A DNA stretch of 64,000 bases, taken from positions 1,054,001-1,118,000 of the forward strand of contig NZ_FOZE01000001.1 in the NCBI RefSeq assembly GCF_900113225.1. The letters are read 5' to 3'. This document shows positions 41,980-52,358 of this stretch, piece after piece (the stretch's first letter is position 1; each line of letters starts with the position of its first letter). A program made the translations under genes and the position numbers. Under the pieces are notes generated by a model, which saw only the letters and a list, made by a program, of their open reading frames with translations, made no database searches and was not told the origin of the DNA. Source of the DNA: Mitsuaria sp. PDC51 (lineage in GTDB: Bacteria; Pseudomonadota; Gammaproteobacteria; Burkholderiales; Burkholderiaceae_C).

Positions 41980-44073
41980 ATGAATTCCAACGAAATCGAC
42001 GATTCCAAGCCCGACACGCTGACCGCCGCCGCGGACACGCCGTCCGAGGCGCCCGCGAAGCCCAAGCGCACCCGCAAGGCGGCCGCGGCCCCGACGGAGG
42101 CTGCCGAGCCCGGCGCCGCGCCCGTGGCCGAGGAGACCCCGAAGCCGCGTGCGCGCCGAAAGACGGCCGCGGCCGTCGACGCGCCGGCTGAGACGGCCCC
42201 CGCGGTTGCTGCGGCAGAGACCGCCGAAGCGCCCGCCGCTGACGCCGAGGCGCCCAAGCCCAAGCGCCGCACGACGAAAAAGGCCGCTGAGGCGGCCGAG
42301 GCCGCTCCCGCCGCCGGCGCCGAGGCGTCCGCCGCTGTGATGGCCGAGCCGATCCGTCACCTGCCGGTCGCGACCGTCGAGGTGTCGCCGGCACCGGTGT
42401 CGCCGGTCGCGGAAGCGGTCGGTGAGCTGGTGTCGCCCGAGACGCGCGGCGCCGGCCCCGTGGGCGGTGACGCCGCCGATGGCGACGCGGGTGGCGATCG
42501 TGAAGGGCGTGGCCGCAACCGCCGCCGTCGTGGTCGCGATCGTGATCGCGAGCCCCGCGAGGGTCAGCAGGCGCAGGCCCAGGAGTCCGGCCAGCGCCCC
42601 GCGCGCGCGCCGCAAGGCGAGGGCGCTGAAGGTGCCGCCGATCCGGTCGACGACGCCCAGCTGCAGGCCGAGGCCCAGGCGCGCTTCGACGCGCTGGTGT
42701 CCGGTGCCTTCGACGCGGATGTCGAAGGCGACGGCGACGTGGCGGAGACGGGCGCGGCGGAAGTCGAGGCCTCCGCCGACGAGGGCGAGACCGGCACCGA
42801 CGGCCAGCCCGGCAAGCGCGTGCTCGCGCCCGATGCCGATGCGCCCAAGCTGCAGAAGGTACTGGCGCAGGCAGGCGTCGGCTCCCGGCGCGACATCGAG
42901 GACATGATCGCCAAGGGCCAGATCACGGTGAATGGCGAGGTCGCCCATGTCGGCCAGCGCATCTCCTACGGCGACCGCGTCGCGGTGGCCGGCAAGCCGA
43001 TCAAGGTCCGCATCGCCCCCGTGGCGCCGCGCATCCTGGCGTACCACAAGCCGGTCGGCGAGGTCGTCACCTTCAACGACCCCGAGGGCCGTCCCACCGT
43101 CTTCCGCAACCTGCCGCGCCTGCCGCAGGGCAAGTGGCAGTCGGTCGGCCGCCTGGACCTGAACACCGAAGGCCTGCTGCTGTTCACCAACTCCGGCGAA
43201 CTGGCCAACCAGCTGATGCACCCGCGCTTCGGCGTCGAGCGCGAGTACGCGGTGCGCGTGCTGGGCTCGCTGAGCAAGGATCAGAAGGACAAGCTGCTGA
43301 CCGGCGTCGACGTCGACGGTCAGCAGGCCAGCTTCAAGAGCATCGAGGACGGCGGCGGCGAAGGCGTGAACCGCTGGTATCGCGTCGTCATCACCGAAGG
43401 CCGCAACCGCGAGGTCCGCAAGCTGTTCGAGAGCGTCGGCCTGGCCGTCAGCCGCCTGATCCGCATCCGCTACGGCACCGTCGTGCTGCCGCGCGGCCTG
43501 CGCCGCGGCGTCTACATCGAACTGGGCGACGCCGATGTCCGCGTCATCCGCCAGCTGGCCGGCAACGAGCCGCGCCCGCCGCGCAACAACGACCGCGCCG
43601 AGCGTCGCGACAAGCGCCGCAGCGGCAACAGCGGCGGTCCGCGCCCGAGCCGTCCGGAGCCCTCGCGCCAGGAGCAGCGCGGCGAACAGCGCGCCCACCA
43701 GCCGCAGCGCCCGCAGCAACAGCAGCAGGAGCGCGAACGCGATCGCCGGCCCCGCAACGAGGACGATGACGACTTCATCCCGAAGCACATCAATCCGCTG
43801 GAGCAGACCTTCGACCGTCGCTTCGCCACCGGCAGCAAGCGCATCCCGCAAGGCTTCGGCAAGGGCGGCAGCGATGCGGGCGACCATGGCCGCGGCGGCA
43901 ACCAGCGCGGCCCGGGCGGCGAGCGCATTCCGGATCCGATGAAGACCTCGATGGGCTACATCGGCGCCGACGCCTTCATCAACCGGGGCGGCAATCGCGG
44001 TGGCCGCCGCGGTGGTGGCGGCGGGGGTGGTGGGGGTGGCGGCGGCGGCGGCGGCGGCCGCGGTCGCCGCTGA
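41980..44073 (+). CDS. rluB: Ribosomal large subunit pseudouridine synthase B with long disordered extensions
   Basis: The enzyme that modifies 23S rRNA near position 2605. The conserved core is about residues 285-530 of 697: an S4 domain (LQKVLAQAGVGSRRDIEDMI), then the catalytic part with Asp393 in VGRLDLNTEGLLLFT, and ITEGRNREVRKLFESVGL. It is flanked by an N-terminal Ala/Pro/Lys- and Arg-rich region of about 285 residues and a C-terminal Arg/Gln-rich tail ending in a 17-Gly run and GRGRR. E. coli RluB is under 300 aa, so more than half is disordered extension, probably adding RNA or ribosome affinity. Burkholderiales RluB proteins often have such extensions; these are at the long end. Confidence 0.93.
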   Translation: MNSNEIDDSKPDTLTAAADTPSEAPAKPKRTRKAAAAPTEAAEPGAAPVAEETPKPRARRKTAAAVDAPAETAPAVAAAETAEAPAADAEAPKPKRRTTKKAAEAAEAAPAAGAEASAAVMAEPIRHLPVATVEVSPAPVSPVAEAVGELVSPETRGAGPVGGDAADGDAGGDREGRGRNRRRRGRDRDREPREGQQAQAQESGQRPARAPQGEGAEGAADPVDDAQLQAEAQARFDALVSGAFDADVEGDGDVAETGAAEVEASADEGETGTDGQPGKRVLAPDADAPKLQKVLAQAGVGSRRDIEDMIAKGQITVNGEVAHVGQRISYGDRVAVAGKPIKVRIAPVAPRILAYHKPVGEVVTFNDPEGRPTVFRNLPRLPQGKWQSVGRLDLNTEGLLLFTNSGELANQLMHPRFGVEREYAVRVLGSLSKDQKDKLLTGVDVDGQQASFKSIEDGGGEGVNRWYRVVITEGRNREVRKLFESVGLAVSRLIRIRYGTVVLPRGLRRGVYIELGDADVRVIRQLAGNEPRPPRNNDRAERRDKRRSGNSGGPRPSRPEPSRQEQRGEQRAHQPQRPQQQQQERERDRRPRNEDDDDFIPKHINPLEQTFDRRFATGSKRIPQGFGKGGSDAGDHGRGGNQRGPGGERIPDPMKTSMGYIGADAFINRGGNRGGRRGGGGGGGGGGGGGGGGRGRR

Positions 44074-44149
44074 GCGGGTCAGCCTGCTCGTCGCCCCCGG
44101 CGACCCCGTCCGATGACGGGTTGTCACCTGGGGGCTTGACTTCAAGCAT

Positions 44150-44155
44150 TACAAT
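44150..44155 (+). promoter_or_regulatory. Candidate -10 (TACAAT) of ndk
   Basis: TACAATGCCGGG 39 bases before the ndk ATG, the recurring -10 motif of this window. A TTGACT lies only 8 bases upstream, too close for a paired -35. Confidence 0.5.
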
Positions 44156-44194
44156 GCCGGGTTTTGCCAAGCCCAAGATTTTCAAGGAAAAGAC

Positions 44195-44620
44195 ATGGCC
44201 ATCGAACGCACCCTCTCCATCATCAAGCCCGATGCCGTGGCCAAGAACGTCATCGGCCAGATCTACTCCCGCTTTGAAGGCGCCGGCCTGAAGATCATCG
44301 CCTCGAAGCAGAAGCAGCTGTCGCGCGCCGAAGCCGAAGCGTTCTACGCCGTGCACAAGGCCCGCCCGTTCTTCAACGACCTGGTGAACTTCATGATCTC
44401 CGGCCCGGTCCAGATCCAGGTGCTGGAAGGCGAAGGCGCCATCCTGAAGAATCGCGACCTGATGGGCGCCACCGACCCGAAGAAGGCCGAGAAGGGCACC
44501 ATCCGCGCCGACTTCGCCGACAGCATCGACGCCAACGCGGTGCACGGCTCCGACGCCCCCGAAACCGCCGCCGTGGAAGTCGCCTTCTTCTTCTCCGGCC
44601 TGGAAATCAACGCCCGCTGA
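44195..44620 (+). CDS. ndk: Nucleoside diphosphate kinase
   Basis: A 141-aa cytoplasmic enzyme that balances NTP and dNTP pools by transferring the gamma phosphate through a phospho-histidine. [18 protein letters not shown] with Lys11 and the active site His117 in [10 protein letters not shown] are clear; [16 protein letters not shown] is also conserved. Length is exactly that of the family. AAGGAAAAG supplies the ribosome site. It lies first in the ndk-rlmN-pilW-rodZ-ispG-hisS order. Confidence 0.98.
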   Translation: MAIERTLSIIKPDAVAKNVIGQIYSRFEGAGLKIIASKQKQLSRAEAEAFYAVHKARPFFNDLVNFMISGPVQIQVLEGEGAILKNRDLMGATDPKKAEKGTIRADFADSIDANAVHGSDAPETAAVEVAFFFSGLEINAR

Positions 44621-44674
44621 ATCGGGCCAAGCCTCTGACCTCCGGGCCACGAGGCCCTTGAGAAAGAGGAACGC

Positions 44675-45868
44675 ATGATGGACGCGGTCAACCTGCTCGG
44701 ATTCGATCTGCAAGGCCTGGCCGCGTACTGCGAGCAGCTGGGGGAGAAGCGCTTTCGCGCGACCCAGCTGTTCCGCTGGATCCATCAGAAGGGCGCATCG
44801 GACTTCGCCCAGATGTCCGACCTGGCCAAGTCGCTGCGCGACAAGCTGGCCGGGCGCGCCCACATCACCGCGCTGCCGGTGATCTCCGAACACGTCTCTG
44901 CCGACGGCACCATCAAGTGGTTGTTCGACGTCGGCCAGGGCAACGCCGTCGAGGCGGTCTACATCCCCGAGGACGACCGGGCCACGCTGTGCATCTCCAG
45001 CCAGGCCGGCTGCGCCGTGGGCTGCCGCTTCTGCTCGACCGGTCACCAGGGCTTCAGCCGCAACCTGGAGACCTGGGAAATCATCGCCCAGCTCTGGCAT
45101 GCCGAGCACACGCTGCGCCAGCGCCTGGGCAAGGACGAACGCATCATCTCCAACGTCGTGATGATGGGCATGGGCGAGCCGCTGCAGAACTACGCCGCGC
45201 TGGTCCCGGCGCTTCGGATGATGCTCGACGACCATGGCTACGGCCTGTCGCGCCGCCGGGTGACGGTGTCGACCTCGGGCGTGGTGCCGATGATCGACCG
45301 CCTGCGCGAGGACGCGCCGGTGGCGCTGGCCGTCTCGCTGCACGCGCCCAACGACCCGCTGCGCGACCAGCTGGTGCCGCTCAACCGCAAGTACCCGATC
45401 GCGGAACTGCTGGCGAGCTGCAATGCCTATCTGGACAAGGCGCCCCGCGACTTCATCACGTTCGAGTACTGCATGCTCCACGAGGTGAACGACGCGCCGG
45501 AGCAGGCCCGCGAGCTGATCGCGCTGCTCAAGGGCAAGGTGCCTTGCAAGCTGAACCTGATCCCGTTCAATCCCTTCCCCGCGTCGGGCCTGAAGCGCAG
45601 CTCGAACGAGCGCGTCAAGGCCTTCGCCGACCTGCTCATCCAGGCCGGCATCGTGACCACCGTCCGCAAGACGCGCGGCGACGACATCGATGCCGCCTGC
45701 GGCCAGTTGGCCGGCGAAGTGCAGGACCGGACCCGTGTCCATCTGCGCATGGTGCGCGCGCCCGTGGTGGTACAGCGGGACGCGGCATCGGCCGGCACGG
45801 CGGCCCCGGCGCCGGCGGCGACTTCTTCCCCCGTCACTCCCGTCACTCCCACAGGCCCACGTCCATGA
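44675..45868 (+). CDS. rlmN: Dual-specificity RNA methyltransferase RlmN
   Basis: A radical SAM enzyme that methylates C2 of adenosine 2503 in 23S rRNA and A37 in some tRNAs. The CxxxCxxC cluster is Cys113, Cys117 and Cys120 ([13 protein letters not shown]). [13 protein letters not shown] and [12 protein letters not shown] are family motifs, and the second catalytic Cys lies in [14 protein letters not shown] near residue 350. The C-terminal 45 residues are a non-conserved Ala/Pro/Thr tail. Two ATG codons are tandem; AGAGGA upstream suits either. It overlaps pilW by four bases (ATGA). Confidence 0.97.
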   Translation: MMDAVNLLGFDLQGLAAYCEQLGEKRFRATQLFRWIHQKGASDFAQMSDLAKSLRDKLAGRAHITALPVISEHVSADGTIKWLFDVGQGNAVEAVYIPEDDRATLCISSQAGCAVGCRFCSTGHQGFSRNLETWEIIAQLWHAEHTLRQRLGKDERIISNVVMMGMGEPLQNYAALVPALRMMLDDHGYGLSRRRVTVSTSGVVPMIDRLREDAPVALAVSLHAPNDPLRDQLVPLNRKYPIAELLASCNAYLDKAPRDFITFEYCMLHEVNDAPEQARELIALLKGKVPCKLNLIPFNPFPASGLKRSSNERVKAFADLLIQAGIVTTVRKTRGDDIDAACGQLAGEVQDRTRVHLRMVRAPVVVQRDAASAGTAAPAPAATSSPVTPVTPTGPRP

Positions 45869-46689
45869 CCGTTCCGTCGCCCGGCTCCGTCTTTCCGCGT
45901 CGTTCCGCCCGGACCCTGTCCGTCGTGTTGCTGATCGCCGCGGCCCTGGCCGGGTGCGCGACGACCTCGCCGCAGCAGCAGCAGCAACCGCGGACCGAGA
46001 GCGACAAGACGGACAACGACCGCCGGGCCCAGGTGCGGCTGGAGCTGGCCAGCGGCTACTTCGCCCGCGGCCAGTACGAGACCGCGCTGGACGAGGTCAA
46101 GCTGGCGATGGCCGCCAAGCCCGACCTGCCCGAGGCGATCAGCCTGCGCAGCCTGATCTACGCCGCGATGGGCGAGTACGCGATGGCCGAGGACGGCTTC
46201 AAGCAGTTGCTGGCCCGCGACCGCAACAACGGCGACACGCTGCACAACTACGGCTGGTTCCTGTGCCAGCGCCAGCGTTATGCCGAGGCCTACCAGCAGT
46301 TCGAGGCCGCCGTGGCGCTGCCGGCCTATCGCACGCCCGCGCGCACGCTGCTGGCCTGGGGCGCCTGCGAGGCCCGCGAGGGCCGGCTGGTGCCGGCCCA
46401 GGCTCACCTGTCCAAGGCCTTCGAGGCCGAGCCCGGCAATCCGACCATCGCGCTGAACCTGGGCGAGGTGCTGTACCGCCAGGGCGAATACGAACGGGCG
46501 CGCTTCTACGCCCGCCGCGTCAACAGCAATGTGGAACAGGCGAACGCGGCCAGCCTCTGGCTGGAGCTGCGCATCGAGCGCCGCCTGGGCAACGCGGCCA
46601 ACATGGACGACCTCGGTCAGCAACTGCGGCGCAAGTATCCGCAGGCGGCCGAGACGCAGGCATTGAACAACGGTCGATTCGATGAATGA
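45865..46689 (+). CDS. pilW: Type IV pilus biogenesis/stability lipoprotein PilW (PilF-like)
   Basis: A 274-aa outer-membrane lipoprotein needed for type IV pilus secretin assembly or stability. The signal peptide ends in the lipobox ALAGC (Cys31). A polyglutamine linker (QQQQQ) is followed by tetratricopeptide repeats, e.g. [25 protein letters not shown] and [22 protein letters not shown]; the NYGWFLC motif is typical of PilW/PilF. The ATGA overlap with rlmN fixes the start. Its place between rlmN and rodZ is conserved in betaproteobacteria. Confidence 0.9.
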   Translation: MTVPSPGSVFPRRSARTLSVVLLIAAALAGCATTSPQQQQQPRTESDKTDNDRRAQVRLELASGYFARGQYETALDEVKLAMAAKPDLPEAISLRSLIYAAMGEYAMAEDGFKQLLARDRNNGDTLHNYGWFLCQRQRYAEAYQQFEAAVALPAYRTPARTLLAWGACEAREGRLVPAQAHLSKAFEAEPGNPTIALNLGEVLYRQGEYERARFYARRVNSNVEQANAASLWLELRIERRLGNAANMDDLGQQLRRKYPQAAETQALNNGRFDE

Positions 46690-46699
46690 GGGACATCGC

Positions 46700-47758
46700 A
46701 TGACTCCGACGGCCGCCGACGAGGCGACGCCCGCAGCCGCAAGCGCTGCGCCATCCACCTTCGGCCCCAGTTCCGCGGGCGCCGCGCTGCGGCGCGCGCG
46801 CGAGGCGCGCGGCCTGCACATCGCCGCCCTGGCCGCGACGCTGAAGGTGCCGCAATCCAAGCTGGAGGCCCTCGAGGCCGACCGCTACCACGAGCTGCCC
46901 GACGCGACCTTCGCCCGGGCGCTGGCGCGCTCGATGTGCCGCGTGCTGAAGATCGAGGCGGCGCCGGTGCTGGCGATGCTGCCCAGCAGCGGCGCCGAGG
47001 CCTCGCTGGACCGCGTCACGCCGGGCCTGAACCAGCCGTTCCGCGAGCGCTCGGTGAGCCAGGAGCCGATGCTCTCGGCCGAGCTGCTGAAGCGCCCGGC
47101 GGTGCTCGGCGTGGGCGTGCTGCTGGTCGCCGCGGTGGCCGTGTACGCGATCCCGTCGAGCTGGATCGAGCAGGTGACGGCGCGGTTCCGATCGGCGCCC
47201 GACGCCTCGACCACCACCGCGACCCCCGGCCCGGGCAGCGCCGTCGGCACCGCCCCGGTCGCGACCGACAGCCCCCCGACCAACATCGAAGCCCCGGTGG
47301 TGAGCGCCTCCGAGGCCGCGCCGCAGTCCACCGCCAGCGTGCCGACGCTGCCGCCGCAGACCTCCGGCGCCGCGACGCCGATCACGGCGCCGGCCGCCAC
47401 GCCGTCCCCCGCGCCGGCGACGACGCAGGCCGCCGCCACGACGCCGCCGGCCGCCTCCACCGCCGCTTCAGCCGCCGCAGGGGCCGGCCAGCCGATCCAG
47501 GCCGGCACGCCCGCGCCCGGCACCTCCCCGCTGAAGGTCCGCGCCAGCGCCGAGTCCTGGGTTGAGGTCGTCGACGCCAAGGGCCAGGTGCTGCTGTCCC
47601 GGCTGCTGCGTCCTGGCGATCTGGTCGACGTCCACGGCGTCGCGCCGCTGAGATTGCGCGTGGGCAACGTGTCCGGCACGGAACTGGTGTTCCGCGGCCA
47701 GCCGGTGGACCTCGCTGCCCGGGCGCGCGACAACGTCGCCCGGCTTGAACTGAACTGA
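46700..47758 (+). CDS. rodZ: RodZ-like helix-turn-helix membrane protein
   Basis: A 352-aa bitopic inner-membrane protein that links MreB to the cell wall machinery. A RodZ-type HTH domain at about 25-95 ([38 protein letters not shown]) is followed by one membrane helix ([18 protein letters not shown], about 138-156), a long Ala/Pro/Thr-rich periplasmic linker and a C-terminal beta domain ([20 protein letters not shown]). I chose the ATG at 46700 because GAGGGA sits six bases upstream; an earlier ATG at 46682 overlaps pilW and would add six residues. It is the usual gene before ispG. Confidence 0.9.
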   Translation: MTPTAADEATPAAASAAPSTFGPSSAGAALRRAREARGLHIAALAATLKVPQSKLEALEADRYHELPDATFARALARSMCRVLKIEAAPVLAMLPSSGAEASLDRVTPGLNQPFRERSVSQEPMLSAELLKRPAVLGVGVLLVAAVAVYAIPSSWIEQVTARFRSAPDASTTTATPGPGSAVGTAPVATDSPPTNIEAPVVSASEAAPQSTASVPTLPPQTSGAATPITAPAATPSPAPATTQAAATTPPAASTAASAAAGAGQPIQAGTPAPGTSPLKVRASAESWVEVVDAKGQVLLSRLLRPGDLVDVHGVAPLRLRVGNVSGTELVFRGQPVDLAARARDNVARLELN

Positions 47759-47810
47759 ACCCGGACCGACGGGCGCCCCGCCAGCCGTACCCCTTTCGCA
47801 TGAGCGCCGC

Positions 47811-49115
47811 ATGATGGACAAGCCAGACACTCCCGATTCCGCCGCCGCCGACCTGTCGGACCTGATCGCCGCCGCCGCGCCCGCCGCGCGCCGCTCGCGC
47901 CAGGCCCAGGTGCGCTGGGGCAGCCGCATCGTCACCATCGGGGGCGACGCGCCGGTGCGCGTCCAGTCGATGACCAACACCGACACGGTCGACGTCATCG
48001 AGACCGCCATCCAGGTCAAGGAACTGGCGCAGGCGGGCTCGGAGCTGGTCCGCATCACCGTCAACACGCCCGAGGCCGCCGACGCCGTGCCGCACATCCG
48101 CGAGCAGCTCGACCGCATGGGCATCGACGTGCCGCTGGTGGGCGACTTCCACTACAACGGCCACCGCCTGCTGAGCGAGCATCCGGCGATGGCGCAGGCG
48201 CTGTCCAAGTACCGGATCAATCCCGGCAACGTCGGCAAGGGCGACAAGAAGGACCGCCAGTTCGCGCAGATGATCGAGGCGGCCATGCAGTACGACAAGG
48301 TCGTGCGCATCGGCGTCAACTGGGGCAGCCTGGACCAGGAACTGCTCGCCCAGATGATGGACGACAACGCCAGGCGCGCGCAGCCCTGGGACGGCAAGCA
48401 GGTCATGTACCAGGCGCTGATCCAGTCGGCGCTGTCGTCGGCGTCCTATGCCCGCGAGCTGGGCATGAATCCGGACAACATCATCATCAGCTGCAAGGTC
48501 AGCGGCGTGCAGGATCTGATCTCGGTCTACCGTGCGCTGAGCAAGCGCTGCGACTACGCGCTGCACCTGGGCCTGACCGAGGCCGGCATGGGCACCAAGG
48601 GCACGGTGGCCTCGGCCGCGGCGCTGTCGGTGCTGCTGCAGGAAGGCATCGGCGACACCATCCGCGTCTCGCTGACGCCGCAGCCCGGCGAGTCGCGCAC
48701 GCAGGAAGTGGTCGTCGCGCTGGAGATCCTGCAGTCGCTGGGCCTGCGCGCGTTCAACCCGAGCGTCACCGCCTGCCCCGGCTGCGGCCGCACCACCAGC
48801 ACCACCTTCCAGGAGCTGGCCAAGCAGATCGACGATTTCCTGCGCGCGCAGATGCCGGTCTGGCGCGAGAAGTACCCCGGTGTCGAGAACATGAAGGTGG
48901 CCGTGATGGGCTGCATCGTCAACGGCCCGGGCGAGAGCAAGCATGCCGACATCGGCATCAGCCTGCCGGGCAACGGCGAGGCGCCGGCGGCGCCCGTCTT
49001 CATCGACGGCGAGAAGGCGCTGACCCTGCGCGGCGACAACATCGCCGGCGAGTTCCACGCCCTGGTCGAGACCTACATCGAAAAGCGCTACGGCGCGAGC
49101 ACCACCACCGCATGA
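47811..49115 (+). CDS. ispG: 4-hydroxy-3-methylbut-2-enyl diphosphate synthase
   Basis: The iron-sulfur enzyme of the MEP isoprenoid pathway that makes HMBPP. The 434-aa protein has the N-terminal TIM barrel ([30 protein letters not shown]) and the C-terminal 4Fe-4S domain with Cys322, Cys325 ([10 protein letters not shown]), Cys368 and Glu375 ([17 protein letters not shown]). A four-codon open frame (ATG at 47800, stop overlapping the ispG start) lies just upstream. Tandem ATG codons start the gene. It overlaps hisS by four bases. Confidence 0.97.
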   Translation: MMDKPDTPDSAAADLSDLIAAAAPAARRSRQAQVRWGSRIVTIGGDAPVRVQSMTNTDTVDVIETAIQVKELAQAGSELVRITVNTPEAADAVPHIREQLDRMGIDVPLVGDFHYNGHRLLSEHPAMAQALSKYRINPGNVGKGDKKDRQFAQMIEAAMQYDKVVRIGVNWGSLDQELLAQMMDDNARRAQPWDGKQVMYQALIQSALSSASYARELGMNPDNIIISCKVSGVQDLISVYRALSKRCDYALHLGLTEAGMGTKGTVASAAALSVLLQEGIGDTIRVSLTPQPGESRTQEVVVALEILQSLGLRAFNPSVTACPGCGRTTSTTFQELAKQIDDFLRAQMPVWREKYPGVENMKVAVMGCIVNGPGESKHADIGISLPGNGEAPAAPVFIDGEKALTLRGDNIAGEFHALVETYIEKRYGASTTTA

Positions 49116-50419
49116 GCAAGAACATCCAGGCCGTGAAGGGGATGAACGACATCCTCCCGGCCAGCGTCGACCGCAAGGACAAGCTGCCGAGCAGCCAGCT
49201 GTGGAGCTGGTTCGAGACCACGCTGCGCGGCGTGCTGCAGCGCTACGGCTACCAGTACATGCTGACCCCGATCGTCGAGCCGACCGCGCTGTTCGTGCGC
49301 GGCCTGGGCGAGGTGACCGACATCGTCGAGAAGGAGATGTACTCCTTCACCGACAGCATGAACGGCGACCAGCTGACGCTGCGCCCCGAGGCCACCGCCG
49401 GCATCGTGCGCGCGATGGTCGAGCACAACGCGCTGTACAACGGCCCGCTGCGCCTGTGGACGCTGGGCCCGATGTTCCGCCACGAGCGCCCGCAGAAGGG
49501 CCGCTACCGCCAGTTCAACCAGCTGGACGTCGAGGCGCTGGGCTTCGCCGGCCCGGACGTGGACGCCGAGATCATCCTGATGGTCCGCCGCCTGTGGCAG
49601 GAGCTGGGCCTGGTGGTCGGCCAGCATGTGCGCCTGGAGCTGAACTCGCTGGGCCAGCCAGAGGAGCGCGCCGCGCACCGCGCCGCGCTGATCGCCTACC
49701 TGGAAGGCCATGCCGACAAGCTCGACGAGGACGGCAAGCGCCGCCTGCACAGCAATCCGCTGCGCATCCTCGACACCAAGAATCCGGCGATGCAGGACGT
49801 GGTCGAGGCTGCGCCCAAGCTGATGGACTTCCTGGGCGAGGCCAGCCTGGCCCACTTCAACGCGGTGCGCGCGATCCTCGACGCGGCCGGCCTGGAGTAC
49901 CGCATCAACACGCGCCTGGTGCGCGGCATGGACTACTACAACCTGACCGTGTTCGAGTGGGTCACCGACCAGCTCGGCTCGCAGGGCACGGTCTGCGGCG
50001 GCGGTCGCTACGACGGGCTGTTCGAGCAGCTCGGCGGCAAGCCCACGCCCGCGGTCGGCTTCGGCCTGGGCATCGAGCGGCTGCTGCTGCTGATCGACGA
50101 GCTGGGCCTGGCGGTGCCGTCCTCGGCGCCGGACGTCTACGCGATCCTGCCCGACGCGTCGGCGCTGGCCCAGGCCATGCCGGTGCTGGAAGTGCTGCGC
50201 GCCGAAGGCGTCGCGGTGCAGATGCATGCGGGCGGCGGCTCGTTCAAGTCGCAGTTCAAGAAGGCCGACGCCTCGGGCGCCCGCTTCGCGCTGGTGTTCG
50301 GCGCCGATGAACTCGCCCGGGGCGAGGTCGCGGTCAAGCCCCTGCGCGGCGACGGCGAGCAGGTGACACGTCCGCTTAACACGGCGGCTGCGTGGGCAGC
50401 CGATCTGCGCACCGCATAA
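49112..50419 (+). CDS. hisS: Histidine-tRNA ligase
   Basis: A 435-aa class II aminoacyl-tRNA synthetase. Starting motif [10 protein letters not shown], motif 2 ([21 protein letters not shown]), the histidine-specific segments [16 protein letters not shown] and GGGRYDGL, and motif 3 (GFGLGIERL) are all present. The C-terminal anticodon-binding domain begins near 335. It starts inside the ispG stop (ATGA). The order ispG-hisS-yfgM-bamB-der is conserved from beta- to gammaproteobacteria. Confidence 0.98.
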   Translation: MSKNIQAVKGMNDILPASVDRKDKLPSSQLWSWFETTLRGVLQRYGYQYMLTPIVEPTALFVRGLGEVTDIVEKEMYSFTDSMNGDQLTLRPEATAGIVRAMVEHNALYNGPLRLWTLGPMFRHERPQKGRYRQFNQLDVEALGFAGPDVDAEIILMVRRLWQELGLVVGQHVRLELNSLGQPEERAAHRAALIAYLEGHADKLDEDGKRRLHSNPLRILDTKNPAMQDVVEAAPKLMDFLGEASLAHFNAVRAILDAAGLEYRINTRLVRGMDYYNLTVFEWVTDQLGSQGTVCGGGRYDGLFEQLGGKPTPAVGFGLGIERLLLLIDELGLAVPSSAPDVYAILPDASALAQAMPVLEVLRAEGVAVQMHAGGGSFKSQFKKADASGARFALVFGADELARGEVAVKPLRGDGEQVTRPLNTAAAWAADLRTA

Positions 50420-50540
50420 TCGCGGCTTCGCCGGGGTGCCCGAGGAGGGCGCCGCCGGCCGCATTCAGCAACTTTCCCCAGCCGGCCGACGCTCGCGCCG
50501 GGCCGGCTTCGACCCTCAACCGACGGACCCACACTCGCAC

Positions 50541-51215
50541 ATGGCGGCTCATCTCGATCTCGAAGAACAGGAACAGCTGGAGCAGCTCAAGGCGTTCTGG
50601 AAGCGCTGGGGCAATGCGATCACCTGGCTGCTGACGCTGGTGCTGGTGGCCTATGCCGGCTGGACCGGCTGGAACTACTGGCAGCGCAACGAGGCCGCCA
50701 AGGCCGGCGCGATGTTCAGCGAGCTGGAACGCGCGGTCCAGGCCGGCGACCTGGGCAAGGGCGCGGCCGTCTTCGGCACGCTGAAGCAGGACTTCGCCTC
50801 CACCGGCTACACGGCGCAGGCCGCGCTGATGACCGCCAAGCTGCAGCTGGACAAGGAGAAGGCCGACGACGCGCGCGCCACGCTGACCTGGGCGGTGGCC
50901 AATGCCAAGGGCGAGGCCTACCGCGACCTGGCCCGCCTGAGACTGGCGGCGCTGCAGATGGACGCCAAGCAGTACGACGAAGCCGCCAAGACGCTGGACG
51001 GCGTCAAGAGCGCCGACTTCGCGCCGCTGGCCGCCGATCGCCGCGGCGACCTGGCGCTGCTGCAGAACAAGCCCGATGTCGCCAAGACCGAGTTCAAGAA
51101 GGCGTATGACGGCATGGACAAGCAGCTGGACTACCGCCGCCTGCTGGAAGTGAAGCTGGCCAGCCTGGGTGTGGCGGTGGGTGGCGATGCCGCCGCCGCG
51201 GGAGCCGCGCAATGA
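50541..51215 (+). CDS. yfgM: YfgM-family inner-membrane tetratricopeptide protein
   Basis: A 224-aa bitopic protein with a short cytoplasmic N-terminus (LDLEEQEQLEQLKAFWKRWGN), one membrane helix (about 27-45) and a periplasmic tetratricopeptide-like domain. In E. coli YfgM works with the PpiD chaperone near the SecYEG translocon. The chosen ATG gives the conserved MAAHLDLEEQEQLEQL start; open sequence continues upstream but lacks homology. It overlaps bamB by four bases, as expected for the conserved gene order. Confidence 0.92.
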   Translation: MAAHLDLEEQEQLEQLKAFWKRWGNAITWLLTLVLVAYAGWTGWNYWQRNEAAKAGAMFSELERAVQAGDLGKGAAVFGTLKQDFASTGYTAQAALMTAKLQLDKEKADDARATLTWAVANAKGEAYRDLARLRLAALQMDAKQYDEAAKTLDGVKSADFAPLAADRRGDLALLQNKPDVAKTEFKKAYDGMDKQLDYRRLLEVKLASLGVAVGGDAAAAGAAQ

Positions 51216-52357
51216 CGGCCCGCGTCACCCTGGGCGCGCTGAGCCGGGCGCTGCTGCTGGGCGGCGTCGCGATGACGCTGGGCGCCTGCTCGCTGTTCAG
51301 CAGCTCGAACGCGCCCAAGCCGGCGCCGCTGGAGAACATCACCCCGTCGCTGCAGGCCCGCGTGGCCTGGGAAGCGCGGGTGGACAGCGTCAAGTTCCCG
51401 CTGACCATCACCGCGGTGAACGACCGCTTCGTCGTGGGCGGGTCGGACGGCGTGATCAGCGCGATCTCCGCCACCGACGGCACCACGCTGTGGCGCGCCG
51501 ACATCGGCAAGGGTCTGAGCGCCGGCGTCGGCAGCGATGGCCGCTTCGCCGCGGCGGTGACCCGCGACAACGAGCTGGTCGTCACCGAGGGCGACAGGAT
51601 CCTGTGGCGCAAGACGCTGACGACGCCGGTCATCACCGCGCCGTTCGTTGCCGGCGAGCGCGTGTTCGTGCTGACGCTGGACCGCGCGGTGCTGGCCTTC
51701 GACGCGGTCGACGGCCGTCGCCTGTGGGAGCTGCGCCGTCCGGGCGAGCCGCTGACGCTGCAGCAGGCCGGCGTGATCGGTGCCTACCAGAACACGCTGC
51801 TGGTGGGGCAGGGCTCCCGCCTGGCGGGTGTCGACCCGACCCGCGGCCTGTTGATGTGGGAAGCGACCATCGCCAACCCGCGCGGCACCAACGAGGTCGA
51901 GCGCCTGGCCGACCTGGTCGGCCCGATGGCCCGCGACAACGAGGTGTTCTGCGCCCGCGCGTTCCAGTCGGCCGTCGCCTGCGTCAACGGCGAGCGCGGC
52001 AACACGATCTGGACCCGCAACAACGCCGGCCTGCGCGGCGTGGGGGCCGACGCGACGATCGTCGTCGGCGGCGACGCCTCGGACCGGCTGACCGCCTGGG
52101 GCACGCGCAGCGGCGACGTCGTCTGGACCGCCGACCAATTCCAGAACCGCAAGCTCAGCGCACCGCTGGTGACCGACAAGTCGGTCATCGTCGGCGACAG
52201 CGAGGGCTATGTGCACTTCCTGTCCAAGGACAAGGGCCAGACCGTGCAGCGCCTGCAGACCGACAGCTCCGGCATCGCCGCGGCGCCGGTGCAGCTCGGC
52301 GGCACGGTGCTGGTCGCCACCCGCAGCGGACGCCTGTTCGCGCTGCGCCAAGACTGA
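51212..52357 (+). CDS. bamB: Outer membrane assembly lipoprotein BamB
   Basis: A beta-propeller lipoprotein of the BAM complex. The lipobox TLGAC gives lipidated Cys26. The rest of the 381 residues forms eight-bladed PQQ-like propeller repeats, e.g. [46 protein letters not shown] and [14 protein letters not shown]. Length is typical. With bamD at 39 kb, two BAM lipoproteins are encoded in the window; bamA is not. der starts two bases after its stop. Confidence 0.96.
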   Translation: MTARVTLGALSRALLLGGVAMTLGACSLFSSSNAPKPAPLENITPSLQARVAWEARVDSVKFPLTITAVNDRFVVGGSDGVISAISATDGTTLWRADIGKGLSAGVGSDGRFAAAVTRDNELVVTEGDRILWRKTLTTPVITAPFVAGERVFVLTLDRAVLAFDAVDGRRLWELRRPGEPLTLQQAGVIGAYQNTLLVGQGSRLAGVDPTRGLLMWEATIANPRGTNEVERLADLVGPMARDNEVFCARAFQSAVACVNGERGNTIWTRNNAGLRGVGADATIVVGGDASDRLTAWGTRSGDVVWTADQFQNRKLSAPLVTDKSVIVGDSEGYVHFLSKDKGQTVQRLQTDSSGIAAAPVQLGGTVLVATRSGRLFALRQD

Positions 52358-52358
52358 T

